64,000 nt of DNA from assembly GCA_003574785.1 (NCBI GenBank), contig QORU01000007.1, positions 310,001-374,000 of the forward strand, in the 5' to 3' direction. This DNA is from Taklimakanibacter deserti. Its GTDB lineage: Bacteria; Pseudomonadota; Alphaproteobacteria; Rhizobiales; Aestuariivirgaceae. Below, one piece after another: positions 11,201 to 20,066 of the stretch. Each line of letters begins with the position of its first letter. The stretch's first letter is position 1. A model generated the notes under the pieces. It saw nothing but the letters and a program-made list of their open reading frames with translations, was not told the origin of the DNA and did not search any database. The translations under genes and the position numbers were made by a program.

Positions 11201-14200
11201 CCCTTCGCAGTCCCAGCCAGGCCGTTCGTCAAATGTGATGGTGGCGCCTTCGGGCGTGTCGACCGGCAGCGCGTCGACGATCCGGATCTCGCCCGCATAG
11301 GGTTCGCCGAGATTCGCGATCTTGAGCAGGAAATGGCAAATCCAGTTTCCGTCCACGGCCGGGCAAGAGTCTCCGGGAGACTGGTTGCGATTCATGATCT
11401 CGAGCGCGAGGTTGCTCGTCAGGCAGATGCCCTGGCCTTCGTCCGGTGGGAAGACGGGCGCGAACTGGGCTTCTGCCGAGTCAGTGTCGTCTGCCTCGAG
11501 GAAATTGCGCGGTGACCCGCCCGGCGCCTTGACGATCTTGGTGCTGCTGGTGATCGCGCATGCCGCATCGGGCGTCACGGGAATCCTGACGGTCAGCGGA
11601 ATCTCGACCTTTTCCTGATGCGCCAGGTTGGGATTGTCGCTGCCGCACCGATAGTGATGCGGGAACGGCGCCGTCGCGCCGCAATTCCAGCCGGTGGGCG
11701 GCTCAAACGAGACCGTGGCGCCGGCGGGCGTGCCGGATGGCAGGGTGTCGATGAACTGGATAGGACTCGCGTAAGCTTTGCCGAAGTTCTGCAGCGTGAC
11801 CTTGAACCTGCACTCCCATGCGTCGTCCAGGACCGGGCATGGTTCGGAAGGTCCGGTGTTCGTGAGCTCGAGATTGGAGAGACAGATGCCCTGCGCGACA
11901 GCGGCGGCGAGCTTCGCCGTGGCCGAGCTCGCATCATCGCCAAGGGCGGCATTGTCGAGCGTGCCGCCCATCGCCTTGATGATCTCGGCGCCGTTGGTGA
12001 CCTCGCATTTCGCAACAGGCGCCACCGGAATCTTGACGATCGCCCGGATCTCGGCCTTTTCCAGAGGCGCAAGGTCGGGATTGTCGCTGCTGCACTGGTA
12101 GAGGTTCGGAAACTGCACCGGGCCGCCGCAAGTCCAACCGGCGGGCGGCTGGAAGGAGATGGTGGCGCCGGCCGGGTTGCCGAAAGGCAAGGCGTCGGTG
12201 AACTGGACAGGACTCGAGTAAGCCTTGCCGAGGTTCTGCACCGTAACCTTGAACTCGCATACCCAGCTGCCCCAGATGACGGGGCACTCGCCGTCGGGCC
12301 CTTTCGTCTCGAGCTTGAGATTGCTCACGGCATCAAGGTTCGGGCACTGAGCAAGCTCGCCCGGCAGGACCATCGTGGCCTCGGCTTCATCATCAGTCAA
12401 ATCTGCGTTCTGATCGGTGCCGCCCGCCGCCGCCACGATCTTCACCGCGTTCTTCGCCTGGCAACTCAGAGGCCCTGCGAGAGTCTTGGGTAACTTCACG
12501 ACGACATTCAAATTCACGGCCTGATTTGGCAGCAACGCAACCGACCATCTCTCGCAGGACAAGGTCGGCGCGGAGCCCATGCAGCTCCACGACCGGGCCG
12601 AGAAGGTCGCGGTCGCGCCCTGAGGGATCGTGTCGTCGAGCTTGATGAGACCGTAATAGGCGCCAGCCCCGGTGTTGCGGACAACGAAAGTGTAGCGGCA
12701 CTCGAAGAAGCCAACCTCGTCGGCACAGACTTCGGCCAGCGGATGCGTCGAGATCTCGAGATTGGCCTTGCCGATGGCGGGCGGCGGACAATGGGGAGCC
12801 GGGATCGTGGCGGTGGCGAGATCGAAGTCATCGGCGGGATCGACATCGCCTAACCCCCCGGGCCAGACCAGTCCGGCCTGACTGTCGAGATGGCAGAGGG
12901 GCGCGGCGACCGGGAGATCGACCGTGACATGGAGATCGACGCTTTCGCCGGGCAGGAGCGAAGCCTGAGCTTGAGTGCATTGCTGCTCGCTCGGCGAGAG
13001 CGCAAAGCAGAGCCAGGGCGGACTGTGGCTGAGCGTCATCACCGCGCCGGCCGGCTGCGCCGGCAAACGGTCCTTGACGACGATCGGGCCGACATAGGCG
13101 TCGGGGCCGGTATTGGTGACTCGCACCACATAGTCGCAGAGGAAGCCAAGCCCACCCGCGGCGCAGGCGCCCCTCACCGAACGCTCCTCGAGCCTGAGAT
13201 TGTAGGTCCCATCCGGCGGCACATCGGCTGCCGGCGCATGGATGCCGGTGGCGATCTTGGGATCGCAAGGCTGCCAGATCTCGACATCGCCGACATGGCC
13301 TTGGCTTTGCGGATCGGCGCCTCGGCCACCGTAGTCGATGAACCGGGATTTGGCCGGCGGTTCATTGTCGGCCCGCGTCAGCGCAAGATCGGTCCCTTGC
13401 AGCAGCGGAGAGCCCGTCGCCCACAGCGTCATATCACATGCGCCGGGCCGGATCGTGCCGGCCTCGTCATAGCCCACACCCAGCGCCACGCCGCCCGATG
13501 TGGTGCGATGGTCGGGCGGGGTACCGAGGGCATATTCATCTTGTATCGGCGCCCAGGTGCCGGGTGTTACCGGGTCGTCCGGTATTTCCCGGGCAAACCG
13601 GAACAGCACGGTGCCGCCCCGCTTTGCGACATACATGCGATTTTGGCCGTCGAAGGCGATGTCCGAAATCGGGTGATTGCGTTGCCCGCCCAGAACCTCG
13701 ATTTCGCGGCGTGGATCGCTGCCAAAGGTCCCGTCGAGATTGATGGACACGGACCAGATTTCCGGTCCAGCGGCATAATAGAGACGTCCCGCATGGAGGC
13801 CGAGCCCCCAGATGCGCCGCTCGGGCGGGGTCAAGCCCCACGTCGCCTGGTCCTCACTGTCGAAGGCGGGCGATTTGATATCCATGGCGATGCCGTCATC
13901 GGCAATAGCGGGAAGGCCCAGCGCCGTCCGGCCGGTCCGCGCATGGTCGAAGCTGGCAACGAGGGTTCCCGCGGCATCGAGGCGGTAGATCAGGCCCGTG
14001 TCGAGGTCGGAGACGAAGAACTGCCTTGTGGCCGGGTCGAATACGATGTCGCCGAGGCCCGGACCGGCATTTCCGGGTATTGTCGCGAAGAGCGACACGG
14101 CGCCCGTTTTGCCGTCGATCCTGTAGATCGAGCCCGGCCCCCCTCCTCGCCCGAATTGGCCCGCCATCCATTCGGCATTGGCGTCGCCCTTTGTCAGGCG

Positions 14201-14608
14201 TTGCGGGCGCCCGTCGCCATCGGAATCGGGGGCCACGATCTGAAGCCCGAAGGCCGAGGTGGCGCCGAGATAAATGCTGGGCGTCGCCTGCGTGCCACGG
14301 GCAGGAAGGCCATCATCGAGGCCGATCGCGAAAACCTGGCCGACGTCGCGGGCTTTCACCCGGAGCTTCGGCGGGCGCTGCGGAGATGCGCCCGGCTCGA
14401 GCTGCAAAATCTGCGCCGAGGCGCCGTCGAGATCGATGAAGGTTCCATCGACAGGATCGCCGGCAGCGCCTGGCGCACCTGCCGCTTTCGCCCCGGCGAA
14501 GCCCGTTACCACGGCCTCGCCCTGCGCAAGCGCGGCGTTGTCCTGCGCTTTCGCCGCAGATACGGCGACCACTGCCAAAATGAGACACAGCAAGCCCAGG
14601 CATCGCAT
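8237..14608 (-). CDS. giant secreted DUF11-repeat protein with N-terminal propeller
   Basis: A 2123-residue exported protein. A signal peptide (1-21) leads into a beta-propeller-like region (about 90-450) with repeats such as YRIDGKTGAVSLFA and YRLDAAGTLVASFD. Then come nine DUF11-type Ig-like repeats of 140-170 residues, starting near residues 473, 614, 765, 912, 1067, 1227, 1402, 1571 and 1730, each opening with an NLxLE or NLTV motif and an ITVTNxGPG-like core. A Cys-rich linker (about 1893), a VKQPEA hexapeptide repeat (about 1920-2000) and three Cys-rich C-terminal modules (CRCKRGTTGKPGKC type) follow. There is no transmembrane anchor or LPXTG-like sorting motif. A cell-surface or adhesive role is inferred from architecture only. 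Confidence 0.8.
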   Translation of the reverse strand: MRCLGLLCLILAVVAVSAAKAQDNAALAQGEAVVTGFAGAKAAGAPGAAGDPVDGTFIDLDGASAQILQLEPGASPQRPPKLRVKARDVGQVFAIGLDDGLPARGTQATPSIYLGATSAFGLQIVAPDSDGDGRPQRLTKGDANAEWMAGQFGRGGGPGSIYRIDGKTGAVSLFATIPGNAGPGLGDIVFDPATRQFFVSDLDTGLIYRLDAAGTLVASFDHARTGRTALGLPAIADDGIAMDIKSPAFDSEDQATWGLTPPERRIWGLGLHAGRLYYAAGPEIWSVSINLDGTFGSDPRREIEVLGGQRNHPISDIAFDGQNRMYVAKRGGTVLFRFAREIPDDPVTPGTWAPIQDEYALGTPPDHRTTSGGVALGVGYDEAGTIRPGACDMTLWATGSPLLQGTDLALTRADNEPPAKSRFIDYGGRGADPQSQGHVGDVEIWQPCDPKIATGIHAPAADVPPDGTYNLRLEERSVRGACAAGGLGFLCDYVVRVTNTGPDAYVGPIVVKDRLPAQPAGAVMTLSHSPPWLCFALSPSEQQCTQAQASLLPGESVDLHVTVDLPVAAPLCHLDSQAGLVWPGGLGDVDPADDFDLATATIPAPHCPPPAIGKANLEISTHPLAEVCADEVGFFECRYTFVVRNTGAGAYYGLIKLDDTIPQGATATFSARSWSCMGSAPTLSCERWSVALLPNQAVNLNVVVKLPKTLAGPLSCQAKNAVKIVAAAGGTDQNADLTDDEAEATMVLPGELAQCPNLDAVSNLKLETKGPDGECPVIWGSWVCEFKVTVQNLGKAYSSPVQFTDALPFGNPAGATISFQPPAGWTCGGPVQFPNLYQCSSDNPDLAPLEKAEIRAIVKIPVAPVAKCEVTNGAEIIKAMGGTLDNAALGDDASSATAKLAAAVAQGICLSNLELTNTGPSEPCPVLDDAWECRFKVTLQNFGKAYASPIQFIDTLPSGTPAGATVSFEPPTGWNCGATAPFPHHYRCGSDNPNLAHQEKVEIPLTVRIPVTPDAACAITSSTKIVKAPGGSPRNFLEADDTDSAEAQFAPVFPPDEGQGICLTSNLALEIMNRNQSPGDSCPAVDGNWICHFLLKIANLGEPYAGEIRIVDALPVDTPEGATITFDERPGWDCEGPVAGSNLYQCTSANAKLGKGKSAFIPGTVRIPLERVTKCEVTTNAKIGKAGGGSPLDSLKGDDTASLTMPLQRDVILPSGRIACASKQSNLKLETAGWVKNMKFCQVSGKMWRCEWKVRITNTGPDAHTSPIEFVDELVGPPSAPPKAALSLSQPVHWTCQQPAPLRSECRSENPELGVGESVEFGATVRIPLGPVAECALKNRAYIAAPKAPTPLNLAWADDSGSSTLYLAPHPPPDHPHIPAVCLVSNIGEPRPLATNEEQESNLTVTKTVGASRVTATGQSTKFAITVTNQGPGVFNAPIEIRDTLFDGAIVEPSNGNWSAPWLCEVQSALGHPEQAICTHPEVELDPGESVVLDLEIEAPLSFAASSGTEARCGYDNKVEILRPLGGSAKNVDAGDDVASAQVAFAPFAKDGAKFCGGGLKTDPGEKRNLTIAKTAGACDSTTGGQNCRFTITVTNRGPGVHKGAIELRDTLFDGAIEEPSNANWSAPWTCLGQPLLGYPEQGICTHPPVELGPGESVDLELEIEAPMSFVAPSASQVKCGYTSKTEIVAPAGGTHDNASTGDDMAFAEARFAPFEKDGKTFCRPERNLTVTQAAGDCVTTAAAGQDCRFTITVTNNGPGVHEEAIELRGTLFGGAVVDPSNGSWSAPWVCQGRSAAGHPEQIICTHPPLELGPGESVDLKLELEAPVSFVAGKPAKCGLKNKVEILEPAGGTRGNINAGDDGTVTEARFAPFEKRGKTFCGLGLTPPASPACPRGWSRKQVRGKCCPPQSSWDGESCKSDVRQPEGKRDVRQSEGKSVLKQPEGKSGVKQAEGVKQPEGVKQPEAVKQPEDVKQAEAVKQAEAVKQPEAVKQPEAVKQPEGKCPANTVGFIGGECACAEGWRVLDGRCQPASSEAETTCPPDSDGLYPDCRCKQDTTGTPGKCVRIIAPRKCQADSVGIYPKCRCKRGTTGKPGKCKPIVERKKCPKGFRGKPPKCRRIAPR
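8606..8851 (-). repeat. 18-bp tandem repeat coding for VKQPEA-type hexapeptides
   Basis: Nine head-to-tail 18-bp units (TTCCGGCTGCTTCACGGC and close variants on the plus strand) fill 8606-8767, followed to 8851 by three more units spaced by an extra 9 bp. In the giant protein they read as VKQPEA, VKQAEA, VKQPEG and so on. Units differ only by one to three bases, so the array is recent or homogenised. Copy number is expected to vary between strains because of slippage. Confidence 0.9.
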
Positions 14609-14717
14609 TCACGATCTCCTATGGTTGCAGCATCTCGCCAATTGGTCTTGCCTCAGCCCCTCGCCACTCTGAGGGAAATTTCCCACGAGCACAATGTCAG
14701 ATCAATGAGATGGACCT

Positions 14718-15698
14718 TCACGATCCCTTGCAAATCGGTATCGGCCCCGGCGGCGGTGCCGGATGATCCTTCTGGTATTGGATCAGGATCGGTTCGAGAG
14801 ATTCTCTGGCCCAGAATTTCGGAGAGCGAATTTCTTTCAAGCAAGAGGCGTTCCAATATAATCCTCCGCTCGTCGGCAATCGGCCGGCCTTGACGGCCCC
14901 CACGACGGCTTCGATGTCCTTTGATTCAGGATAGATATAAAGCGTCGTCGGCTTATCCTTCATCATCGGCATGATCTGCCTGGCGTCCGAAGGCGACCAG
15001 CTGGTGCAGCCATTGCTGCGGCCGAAGGAATAGTCCACCAGCTTTCCGAATGGAACGTAACCGTTTTGATTCGCGTACGGACTTTTCGGGTCTTTCCGCA
15101 GGCACACTCCCCTCAGCAACACGGCCGGATGCCCCCCGATCAGACGAAGCCTCGCATTTCCCGTGTCACCTTCACCGTCAAACTGCACGAAAGAGCGATT
15201 CAAAACCGCACTTCTCCCGGATGAGGCGCGATAATAACCTTTGAAAGACGTGATCTCCTCGCGTGTCAGGTAGGCTCCCCCGGTCGTCAATTTGGAATCC
15301 AACGCATTACTGAAATTCTTCGCGCACCGGATTCCGTTCGCGAAGTTAGCGATGCCCTTCAAATGACGACCGTTGCCGTGGCCCGTTGGAACCGCGCGAA
15401 AGGTCCGGTCGGCTTCGCATATGGTGTAGAACCGTCGCCCCCAACCGCCAGGCCGCGTAGCGTCCATAGCGAAGTAGCATGGATTTTTGACCACGCCTTC
15501 GCTCACTTTCTGCAAGTAGAGCGCGCGTGCCCTCTGCAAAACCACTTGCGCGATCTGGCTTGGGCCTTCGCCGACATGGGGTCGCAGCCATTCCGGAACA
15601 TCTGGGGATTGCTCCGCGGCAAAAGAGTGGGGCAAACCCAACAAGGCAATAGCCATGCCCGAGCTGACGACACCGAGGAGGAGCGACTTCAGCCGCAT
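14718..15698 (-). CDS. L,D-transpeptidase-like (YkuD_2 type) secreted protein
   Basis: A 326-residue protein with a signal peptide (MRLKSLLLGVVSSG...HSFAA). The C-terminal half matches the outline of the YkuD_2 family: a YYRASSGRS strand, an RLRLIGGHPAVLLRG segment, and the catalytic-type motif FGRSNGCTSWSPSDA with the cysteine expected as nucleophile. Such enzymes form 3-3 cross-links or attach proteins to peptidoglycan. The usual HG motif before the cysteine is loose here (GGHPA), so activity is not certain. ATG 15698 follows GGGAG; an in-frame start at 15818 lacks a signal peptide. The gene lies upstream of the giant DUF11 gene on the same strand. Confidence 0.65.
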   Translation of the reverse strand: MRLKSLLLGVVSSGMAIALLGLPHSFAAEQSPDVPEWLRPHVGEGPSQIAQVVLQRARALYLQKVSEGVVKNPCYFAMDATRPGGWGRRFYTICEADRTFRAVPTGHGNGRHLKGIANFANGIRCAKNFSNALDSKLTTGGAYLTREEITSFKGYYRASSGRSAVLNRSFVQFDGEGDTGNARLRLIGGHPAVLLRGVCLRKDPKSPYANQNGYVPFGKLVDYSFGRSNGCTSWSPSDARQIMPMMKDKPTTLYIYPESKDIEAVVGAVKAGRLPTSGGLYWNASCLKEIRSPKFWARESLEPILIQYQKDHPAPPPGPIPICKGS

Positions 15699-15805
15699 CG
15701 GATGATATCTCCCGCAAGGCCCCCTAAGTTGTAGATCGCTCTCGCCAAGGAAACATGGAACACATGCAAATTCAAGCCCGTCGGCGTAAGCTCGGGCGCG
15801 AACCG

Positions 15806-17587
15806 TCAGGCAACACATCTCCTGGAATGGAGATTCCCTTCACGCTTCAGCTCCGGGGCGATTTCGCCCCCGGGAACCGCCGGACTGAACAGGAAGCCCT
15901 GACCCTGCTGGCAGCCGAGCGCCTGCAGGAACTCAAGCTGCTCCTTCGTTTCGATGCCCTCGGCAAGCGTCACCAGGTCCAGGCTATGGCCGATATTGAT
16001 GACCGCCCGGAATATTTCCGCGGACTTCCGCGCGGTCTCGACATCCTTGACGAAGGATCGGTCAATCTTGATCTTGTCGAACGGAAAACTGCCCAGATAT
16101 CCCAATCCGCAATAGCCGGTGCCGAAATCGTCGAGCGCAATGGACACGCCAAGGTCCTTCAGGTCCTGCAGGATCTGCACGGTTTCGGACGTTTTTTCCA
16201 AGAGGCAGGATTCGGTGATTTCGAGCTCGAGCCGGTGGGCAGCGAGACCTGACCTCGCGAGCGCGCCAGATACGGCCTCCACGAGCTTGCCCGACTTGAA
16301 CTGGGCCGGGGAAATGTTCACCGCAATTGTCAGATCTTCCCGGAGGGCGGTCGCCAAGCTGCAGGACCGTTCCAGCACCCAGGCGCCGATCGGAACGATC
16401 AGTCCGCTCGATTCCGCGACGGGGACAAAAGTCGACGGCGGTATCATGCCTTCGATCGGATGGTTCCAGCGCAGCAGAGCCTCGAAGCCGATTTCCTTAG
16501 CGGTCGCGAGGTCCACCAGAGGCTGATAGTGGACATCGAATTGATCCTCGGCCAGGGCCTGGCGCAGGTTCCGCTCCATCTCGCGGCGCACGATCGTCTG
16601 CAGCGACATATGCGGCTCATAAACCCGGCAGACGCCACGGCCATCCGACTTTGCCTTGTAGAGGGCGAGGTCGGCGTTCTTCAGCATGGTGGAAGCGTCA
16701 GTCGAAACGTCCAAACCGACGCTCAACCCAGCGCTCACCCCGACCAGGATTTCGTATTCGCGGACCTTGAGGGGATCGGCGAAAGCCTTGACCAGGTCGC
16801 TCCCAGCGGTGTGAGCGTCCGCGGGATCGGCAAGCACCGGCAGCAGCACCGCGAACTCATCGCCACCCAGGCGGCCGACAATTCCCCGGTCGCCTAAGCA
16901 TTCTTCGAGCCTGTGGGCCACCGCAATGATGAGGTTGTCGCCGACATAATGTCCGAGGGTGTCATTGATGTTCTTGAAGTCGTCGATATCCACCAGAATG
17001 ACCGACCAAAGGCCGGGATCCTGTGTTTTCCGCAGATGCGTGTCCTCAAGCAGCTCGAGGAACAGCCGCCGGTTGGGAAGGCCGGTCAACGCATCGTGTT
17101 CCGCCATGAACTTGATGCGGGCGTCCTGCTTGCGGCGCTCGGTAACGTCGAAGACGGAAATGATCGCCGCTTCCTTGCCGCCATATATGATGGGCCGGGC
17201 GTAGCTCGAGACCAGAATTTCCGTGCCGTCGGCCTTGTTATGGATCCAATCCTTTTCGCCGCTGTCCCGGGTAAAGTTGTTCCTGGCGTCGTCGAGCGCC
17301 CGCTGCCGTTCGTAAGCGGGCCTGATTTCCAGCGACGTCATATTCAGGAACCGGTCGCGCGCATAGCCGTAATGCTCGACAGCCGCGGCATTGACGGCAA
17401 GGAATTTCAGGCTTGATCTTTCGACGACCCACATCGGAACCGGGCTGCTCTCGAACAGCAGGCGGAAAGACTCCGCGGCGGTCCTGTCATCCGCAACATC
17501 AAGCCGACGGAGCCCTTCTCTTTCAAAGGCATCGGTCTGCTCTGTATCAGGACCAGGAATTGTCATGTCTGCGACCGGCAAACCCAT
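15806..17587 (-). CDS. PAS-GGDEF-EAL cyclic-di-GMP signalling protein
   Basis: About 593 residues: a PAS sensor (FRLLFESSPVPMWVVERS to FDVTERRKQD), a diguanylate cyclase domain with intact LGGDEFAVL, and a phosphodiesterase domain with GFEALLRW, NISPAQF, ITES, DDFGTGYCGLGYL, KIDRSF and EGIET, so both active sites look complete. The RxxD inhibitory site normally five residues before GGDEF is absent. There are no transmembrane helices, so it is cytoplasmic. The start is uncertain: 17587 (MGLPVA) and 17566 (MTIPG) both lack a good ribosome-binding site, and the frame is open to 17779. Net activity, synthesis or hydrolysis of c-di-GMP, cannot be predicted. Confidence 0.9.
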   Translation of the reverse strand: MGLPVADMTIPGPDTEQTDAFEREGLRRLDVADDRTAAESFRLLFESSPVPMWVVERSSLKFLAVNAAAVEHYGYARDRFLNMTSLEIRPAYERQRALDDARNNFTRDSGEKDWIHNKADGTEILVSSYARPIIYGGKEAAIISVFDVTERRKQDARIKFMAEHDALTGLPNRRLFLELLEDTHLRKTQDPGLWSVILVDIDDFKNINDTLGHYVGDNLIIAVAHRLEECLGDRGIVGRLGGDEFAVLLPVLADPADAHTAGSDLVKAFADPLKVREYEILVGVSAGLSVGLDVSTDASTMLKNADLALYKAKSDGRGVCRVYEPHMSLQTIVRREMERNLRQALAEDQFDVHYQPLVDLATAKEIGFEALLRWNHPIEGMIPPSTFVPVAESSGLIVPIGAWVLERSCSLATALREDLTIAVNISPAQFKSGKLVEAVSGALARSGLAAHRLELEITESCLLEKTSETVQILQDLKDLGVSIALDDFGTGYCGLGYLGSFPFDKIKIDRSFVKDVETARKSAEIFRAVINIGHSLDLVTLAEGIETKEQLEFLQALGCQQGQGFLFSPAVPGGEIAPELKREGNLHSRRCVA

Positions 17588-17815
17588 CTGACGCGATTTT
17601 ACTGTCTGCCATTGCAGCCGGAAGGCCAAAGAGGCGCTTAAGATGGCTTCCGCTTCGAAAAACATCGTTAATTTTGGCTGAATGCCCGATTGAGACTTTT
17701 CGGGCCGGCGACCAGATTTGAAACGGCAAGCTTCGCGGTGTATAATCCGCCCCGGTGCTCGACTTGGCTCCGAGCGCAAGGGGCGCTCGGATGCGGCTGT
17801 TCAGGAGGTCCCGTC

Positions 17816-18613
17816 ATGGCCTCTTCACATGGCAAACCGATCGGCGCTGTCGATGACAGCCCCGCTTATGGGAATATTCAAAAGATCAGCGCGGCTGACC
17901 TCGTGGACGCATTGATCAAGGGCGTCGATGACTTCAAGGCGAAACCCAGCCACCTGGTCATCCTGGCCATTCTCTATCCGCTGGCCATGGTGGTTTCGGC
18001 CAATATCGCGGCCGGATACATACCGCTGCCGCTCGTCTTCCCGCTCCTCTCCGGATTCGCCCTGATCGGCCCCCTGGCCGCGGTCGGCCTTTATGAAATC
18101 AGCCGGCGGCGCGAACTGGGGCTCGATATCTCGTGGGGGCACGCCTTCAACGTCATGCGGCGTCCCTCCATGAACATCCTGATGCTGAGCGTCCTGCTCG
18201 GCGTGATCTACTTCGCGTGGCTCGGTGCGGCATTCGCCATCTACCGACAGATCTATGGCGACACCGTGCCGAGTTCGATCACCGAATTCCTCCGTGAGGT
18301 CCTCACCACGCCGGCCGGCTGGACGCTCATCATCGTGGGCTGCGGCGTCGGTTTCCTCTTCGCGCTGGTGGCCCTCGCCGTCAGCGCCATGTCCTTTCCG
18401 ATGCTTCTCGACCGGCATGTCAGCCTGGCAACAGCGATACAAACCTCCGTTCACGCGCTTGTGGTCAATCCGATGACGATGATGCTGTGGGGCTTGATCG
18501 TCGCCGGTCTGCTCTTGATCGGGGCCGTGCCCCTCTTCGCCGGGCTCGCCGTCGTGATGCCGGTGCTCGGGCATGCGACCTGGCATCTGTATCGCAAGGT
18601 TGTCCAGCACTGA
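17816..18613 (+). CDS. DUF2189 family integral membrane protein
   Basis: A 265-residue inner-membrane protein with about six hydrophobic segments (for example LVILAILYPLAMVVSANIAA, FPLLSGFALIGPLAAVGLYE, WTLIIVGCGVGFLFALVALA). The order of segments and motifs (FALIGPLAAVGLYEISRR, SMNILMLSV, MSFPMLLDR, GHATWHLYRK) fits the DUF2189 family, whose function is unknown. ATG 17816 has a near-perfect AGGAGGTCCCGTC site and replaces an in-frame start at 17690. It is divergent from the c-di-GMP protein and convergent with the cassette at 18638. Confidence 0.85.
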   Translation: MASSHGKPIGAVDDSPAYGNIQKISAADLVDALIKGVDDFKAKPSHLVILAILYPLAMVVSANIAAGYIPLPLVFPLLSGFALIGPLAAVGLYEISRRRELGLDISWGHAFNVMRRPSMNILMLSVLLGVIYFAWLGAAFAIYRQIYGDTVPSSITEFLREVLTTPAGWTLIIVGCGVGFLFALVALAVSAMSFPMLLDRHVSLATAIQTSVHALVVNPMTMMLWGLIVAGLLLIGAVPLFAGLAVVMPVLGHATWHLYRKVVQH

Positions 18614-18637
18614 CGCGGCCCAAGCCCAATGAGCAGC

Positions 18638-19309
18638 TCAACGTGCCAGCATGTGATCCGCCAGGCTGTAGCAATGGCTCGCCTGGTAGGCATTCCGGCC
18701 GCGGTTCATGTGGGTCAGGTTGAAAGCCCGGATGGCGCGCAGCGCGCGGCGGCTCTTGAGGAACTTGCCGATCGAGGCGAAGCCGCGGACCTTGATGCCG
18801 AAAATGTCCTCGCCGCGCGGGAAGATGAAACCGACGTCCTCCGGCGTCGTGACGCAACGCTCGAGGAGGGATTCGTCCACCCGGTCCTCTTCGAGTGAAT
18901 GGTCGATGGTGAAATCCGAAAGATGCACCAGGAACAGCGCACGGATGCCGTCGCCTTCCGCATAAAGCGAAAAAAACTCCATCCAGCTCGCATTCACACG
19001 GACGAGCGCCTTGCCCGGAGTCGACGGCAGGCAGGAGACCGACCAATAGTGCCGCTCGGTCCGGCGCGGGATCGGGATGCAGTCGCGGCCATAGCGCCGG
19101 AGAATCTCCAGGACCTCTTGCGCCTGCGGCCGGCGCAGCAGCTTCTCATAGCGCGCGACATATTTGAGACGCAGCTCGAGGGATTCCAAGCGCTCGTCAG
19201 CGTCGCGCAGGACCGTCTTGCCCTGCAACCAATTGCGCTGCTGCTCGAGATCCAGGAATCGGCGCAGACCAGTAGCGCTGCGGCGAGGAGCGGAAGTCAT
19301 GTCAATCAT
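18638..19309 (-). CDS. second gene of duplicated cassette, hypothetical (intact copy)
   Basis: A 223-residue soluble protein, unrecognised. It has a basic N-terminus (MIDMTSAPRRSATGLRRFLD), helical stretches, then a mixed domain containing WMEFFSLYAEGDGIRALFLV and a GFIFPRGEDIFGIKVRGF segment. The ATG at 19309 overlaps the stop of the preceding gene by 8 bases, so the two are translationally coupled. The paralogous copy near 25.1 kb keeps only about the first 40 codons. The upstream partner carries a zinc-ribbon-like motif, so a nucleic-acid-linked role is possible but not shown. Confidence 0.6.
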   Translation of the reverse strand: MIDMTSAPRRSATGLRRFLDLEQQRNWLQGKTVLRDADERLESLELRLKYVARYEKLLRRPQAQEVLEILRRYGRDCIPIPRRTERHYWSVSCLPSTPGKALVRVNASWMEFFSLYAEGDGIRALFLVHLSDFTIDHSLEEDRVDESLLERCVTTPEDVGFIFPRGEDIFGIKVRGFASIGKFLKSRRALRAIRAFNLTHMNRGRNAYQASHCYSLADHMLAR

Positions 19310-20015
19310 CGTATGAGAGTCCACGCTGCGCTTCCGCCAAGGCCTGAGGCTCGACCAAGAGGCCTTGCCGTTCATAGCGGCGCCGGCTTCTGCTGAAACG
19401 CACCACCACGGCGTGTCTTGGGCTTTTCGCCTTCGCTCGGCGCGTGAGCAGCGCATCCCCGGCCGGCAGATATTCAAGATCGCCGAGGCCCGCACATGTG
19501 AGGCACGCCGGACCAGGATTTTCCATGATAAGAAGACCGCCGGTGCCGCCGCACCGGTGACACGTCCACGAATCATGAAGCGGCGCGATCACGACCAGCT
19601 CGGGCGCACGGCTCGCCTTCTCGGCCAAGCGCTCCCGCTTGTTCTCGGTAAGCTCGCGCGATATCCAATGCGTGCGATACAGCTGCTCGATCGTCGGGTT
19701 TCCACTCTTGCTGAAGCGCAGCGTTTGCCGAGACGGCGTTTGCGCGACATAGTGGGTCTCACGTGGGATCAATCCTTTCGCGCCGGCCCAGGACCGGAAC
19801 AGCTTCATGGCCTCGGAAATGCGCGCCAGATTGGTCCGCACCGCCCCCTCGAGACAATCGAGCTGTCCCTGCCGCCAGCGTTTGACCGTCCCCGGATCGA
19901 GCCATCCGATCCCGACCAGCACATCGATGGAACTCACATGTTTCCGGGCCGCGAGCGCTTCCTCCGCAGCTTTGGTCACGCGATCGTGGAGCTTCTTGCG
20001 ATTGTGCGGCTGCAT
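19302..20015 (-). CDS. zinc-motif protein related to DUF2293-type proteins (copy A)
   Basis: A 237-residue protein with a basic N-terminal helix region (KKLHDRVTKAAEEALAARK), an IGWLDPGTVKRWRQGQLDCL segment, and a treble-clef-like zinc motif, CHRCGGTGGLLIMENPGPAC with a following LTC. The stretch LPAGDALLTRRAKAKSPRHA plus VVVRFSRSRRRYERQG is, from memory, the part found just before the DUF2293 domain in actinobacterial proteins; the DUF2293 part itself is missing. Start 20015 (MQPHNRK) was chosen because it matches copy B; 20030 is possible. The two copies are about 90 percent identical in protein. Function unknown; nucleic-acid binding is plausible. Confidence 0.65.
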   Translation of the reverse strand: MQPHNRKKLHDRVTKAAEEALAARKHVSSIDVLVGIGWLDPGTVKRWRQGQLDCLEGAVRTNLARISEAMKLFRSWAGAKGLIPRETHYVAQTPSRQTLRFSKSGNPTIEQLYRTHWISRELTENKRERLAEKASRAPELVVIAPLHDSWTCHRCGGTGGLLIMENPGPACLTCAGLGDLEYLPAGDALLTRRAKAKSPRHAVVVRFSRSRRRYERQGLLVEPQALAEAQRGLSYDD

Positions 20016-20041
20016 GATGTCGTCGTTCACGTCAGACGCGC

Positions 20042-20066
20042 ATTACTGTAATCGGAGATTATCTCC
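20042..20066. promoter_or_regulatory. paired palindromes upstream of zinc-motif gene, copy A
   Basis: ATTACTGTAAT (20042-20052) and GGAGATTATCTCC (20054-20066) are two adjacent perfect palindromes upstream of the 20015 start. Both are kept in copy B with only the central base changed (25838-25848 and 25850-25862), which argues for a conserved operator. Confidence 0.5.

Noticed and set aside
12890..14893. A 667-codon plus-strand frame and other long frames (8738-10525) over the giant DUF11 gene
   Set aside because: They lie antisense to coding repeats with a signal peptide and conserved domains. Their translation has no recognisable domain.
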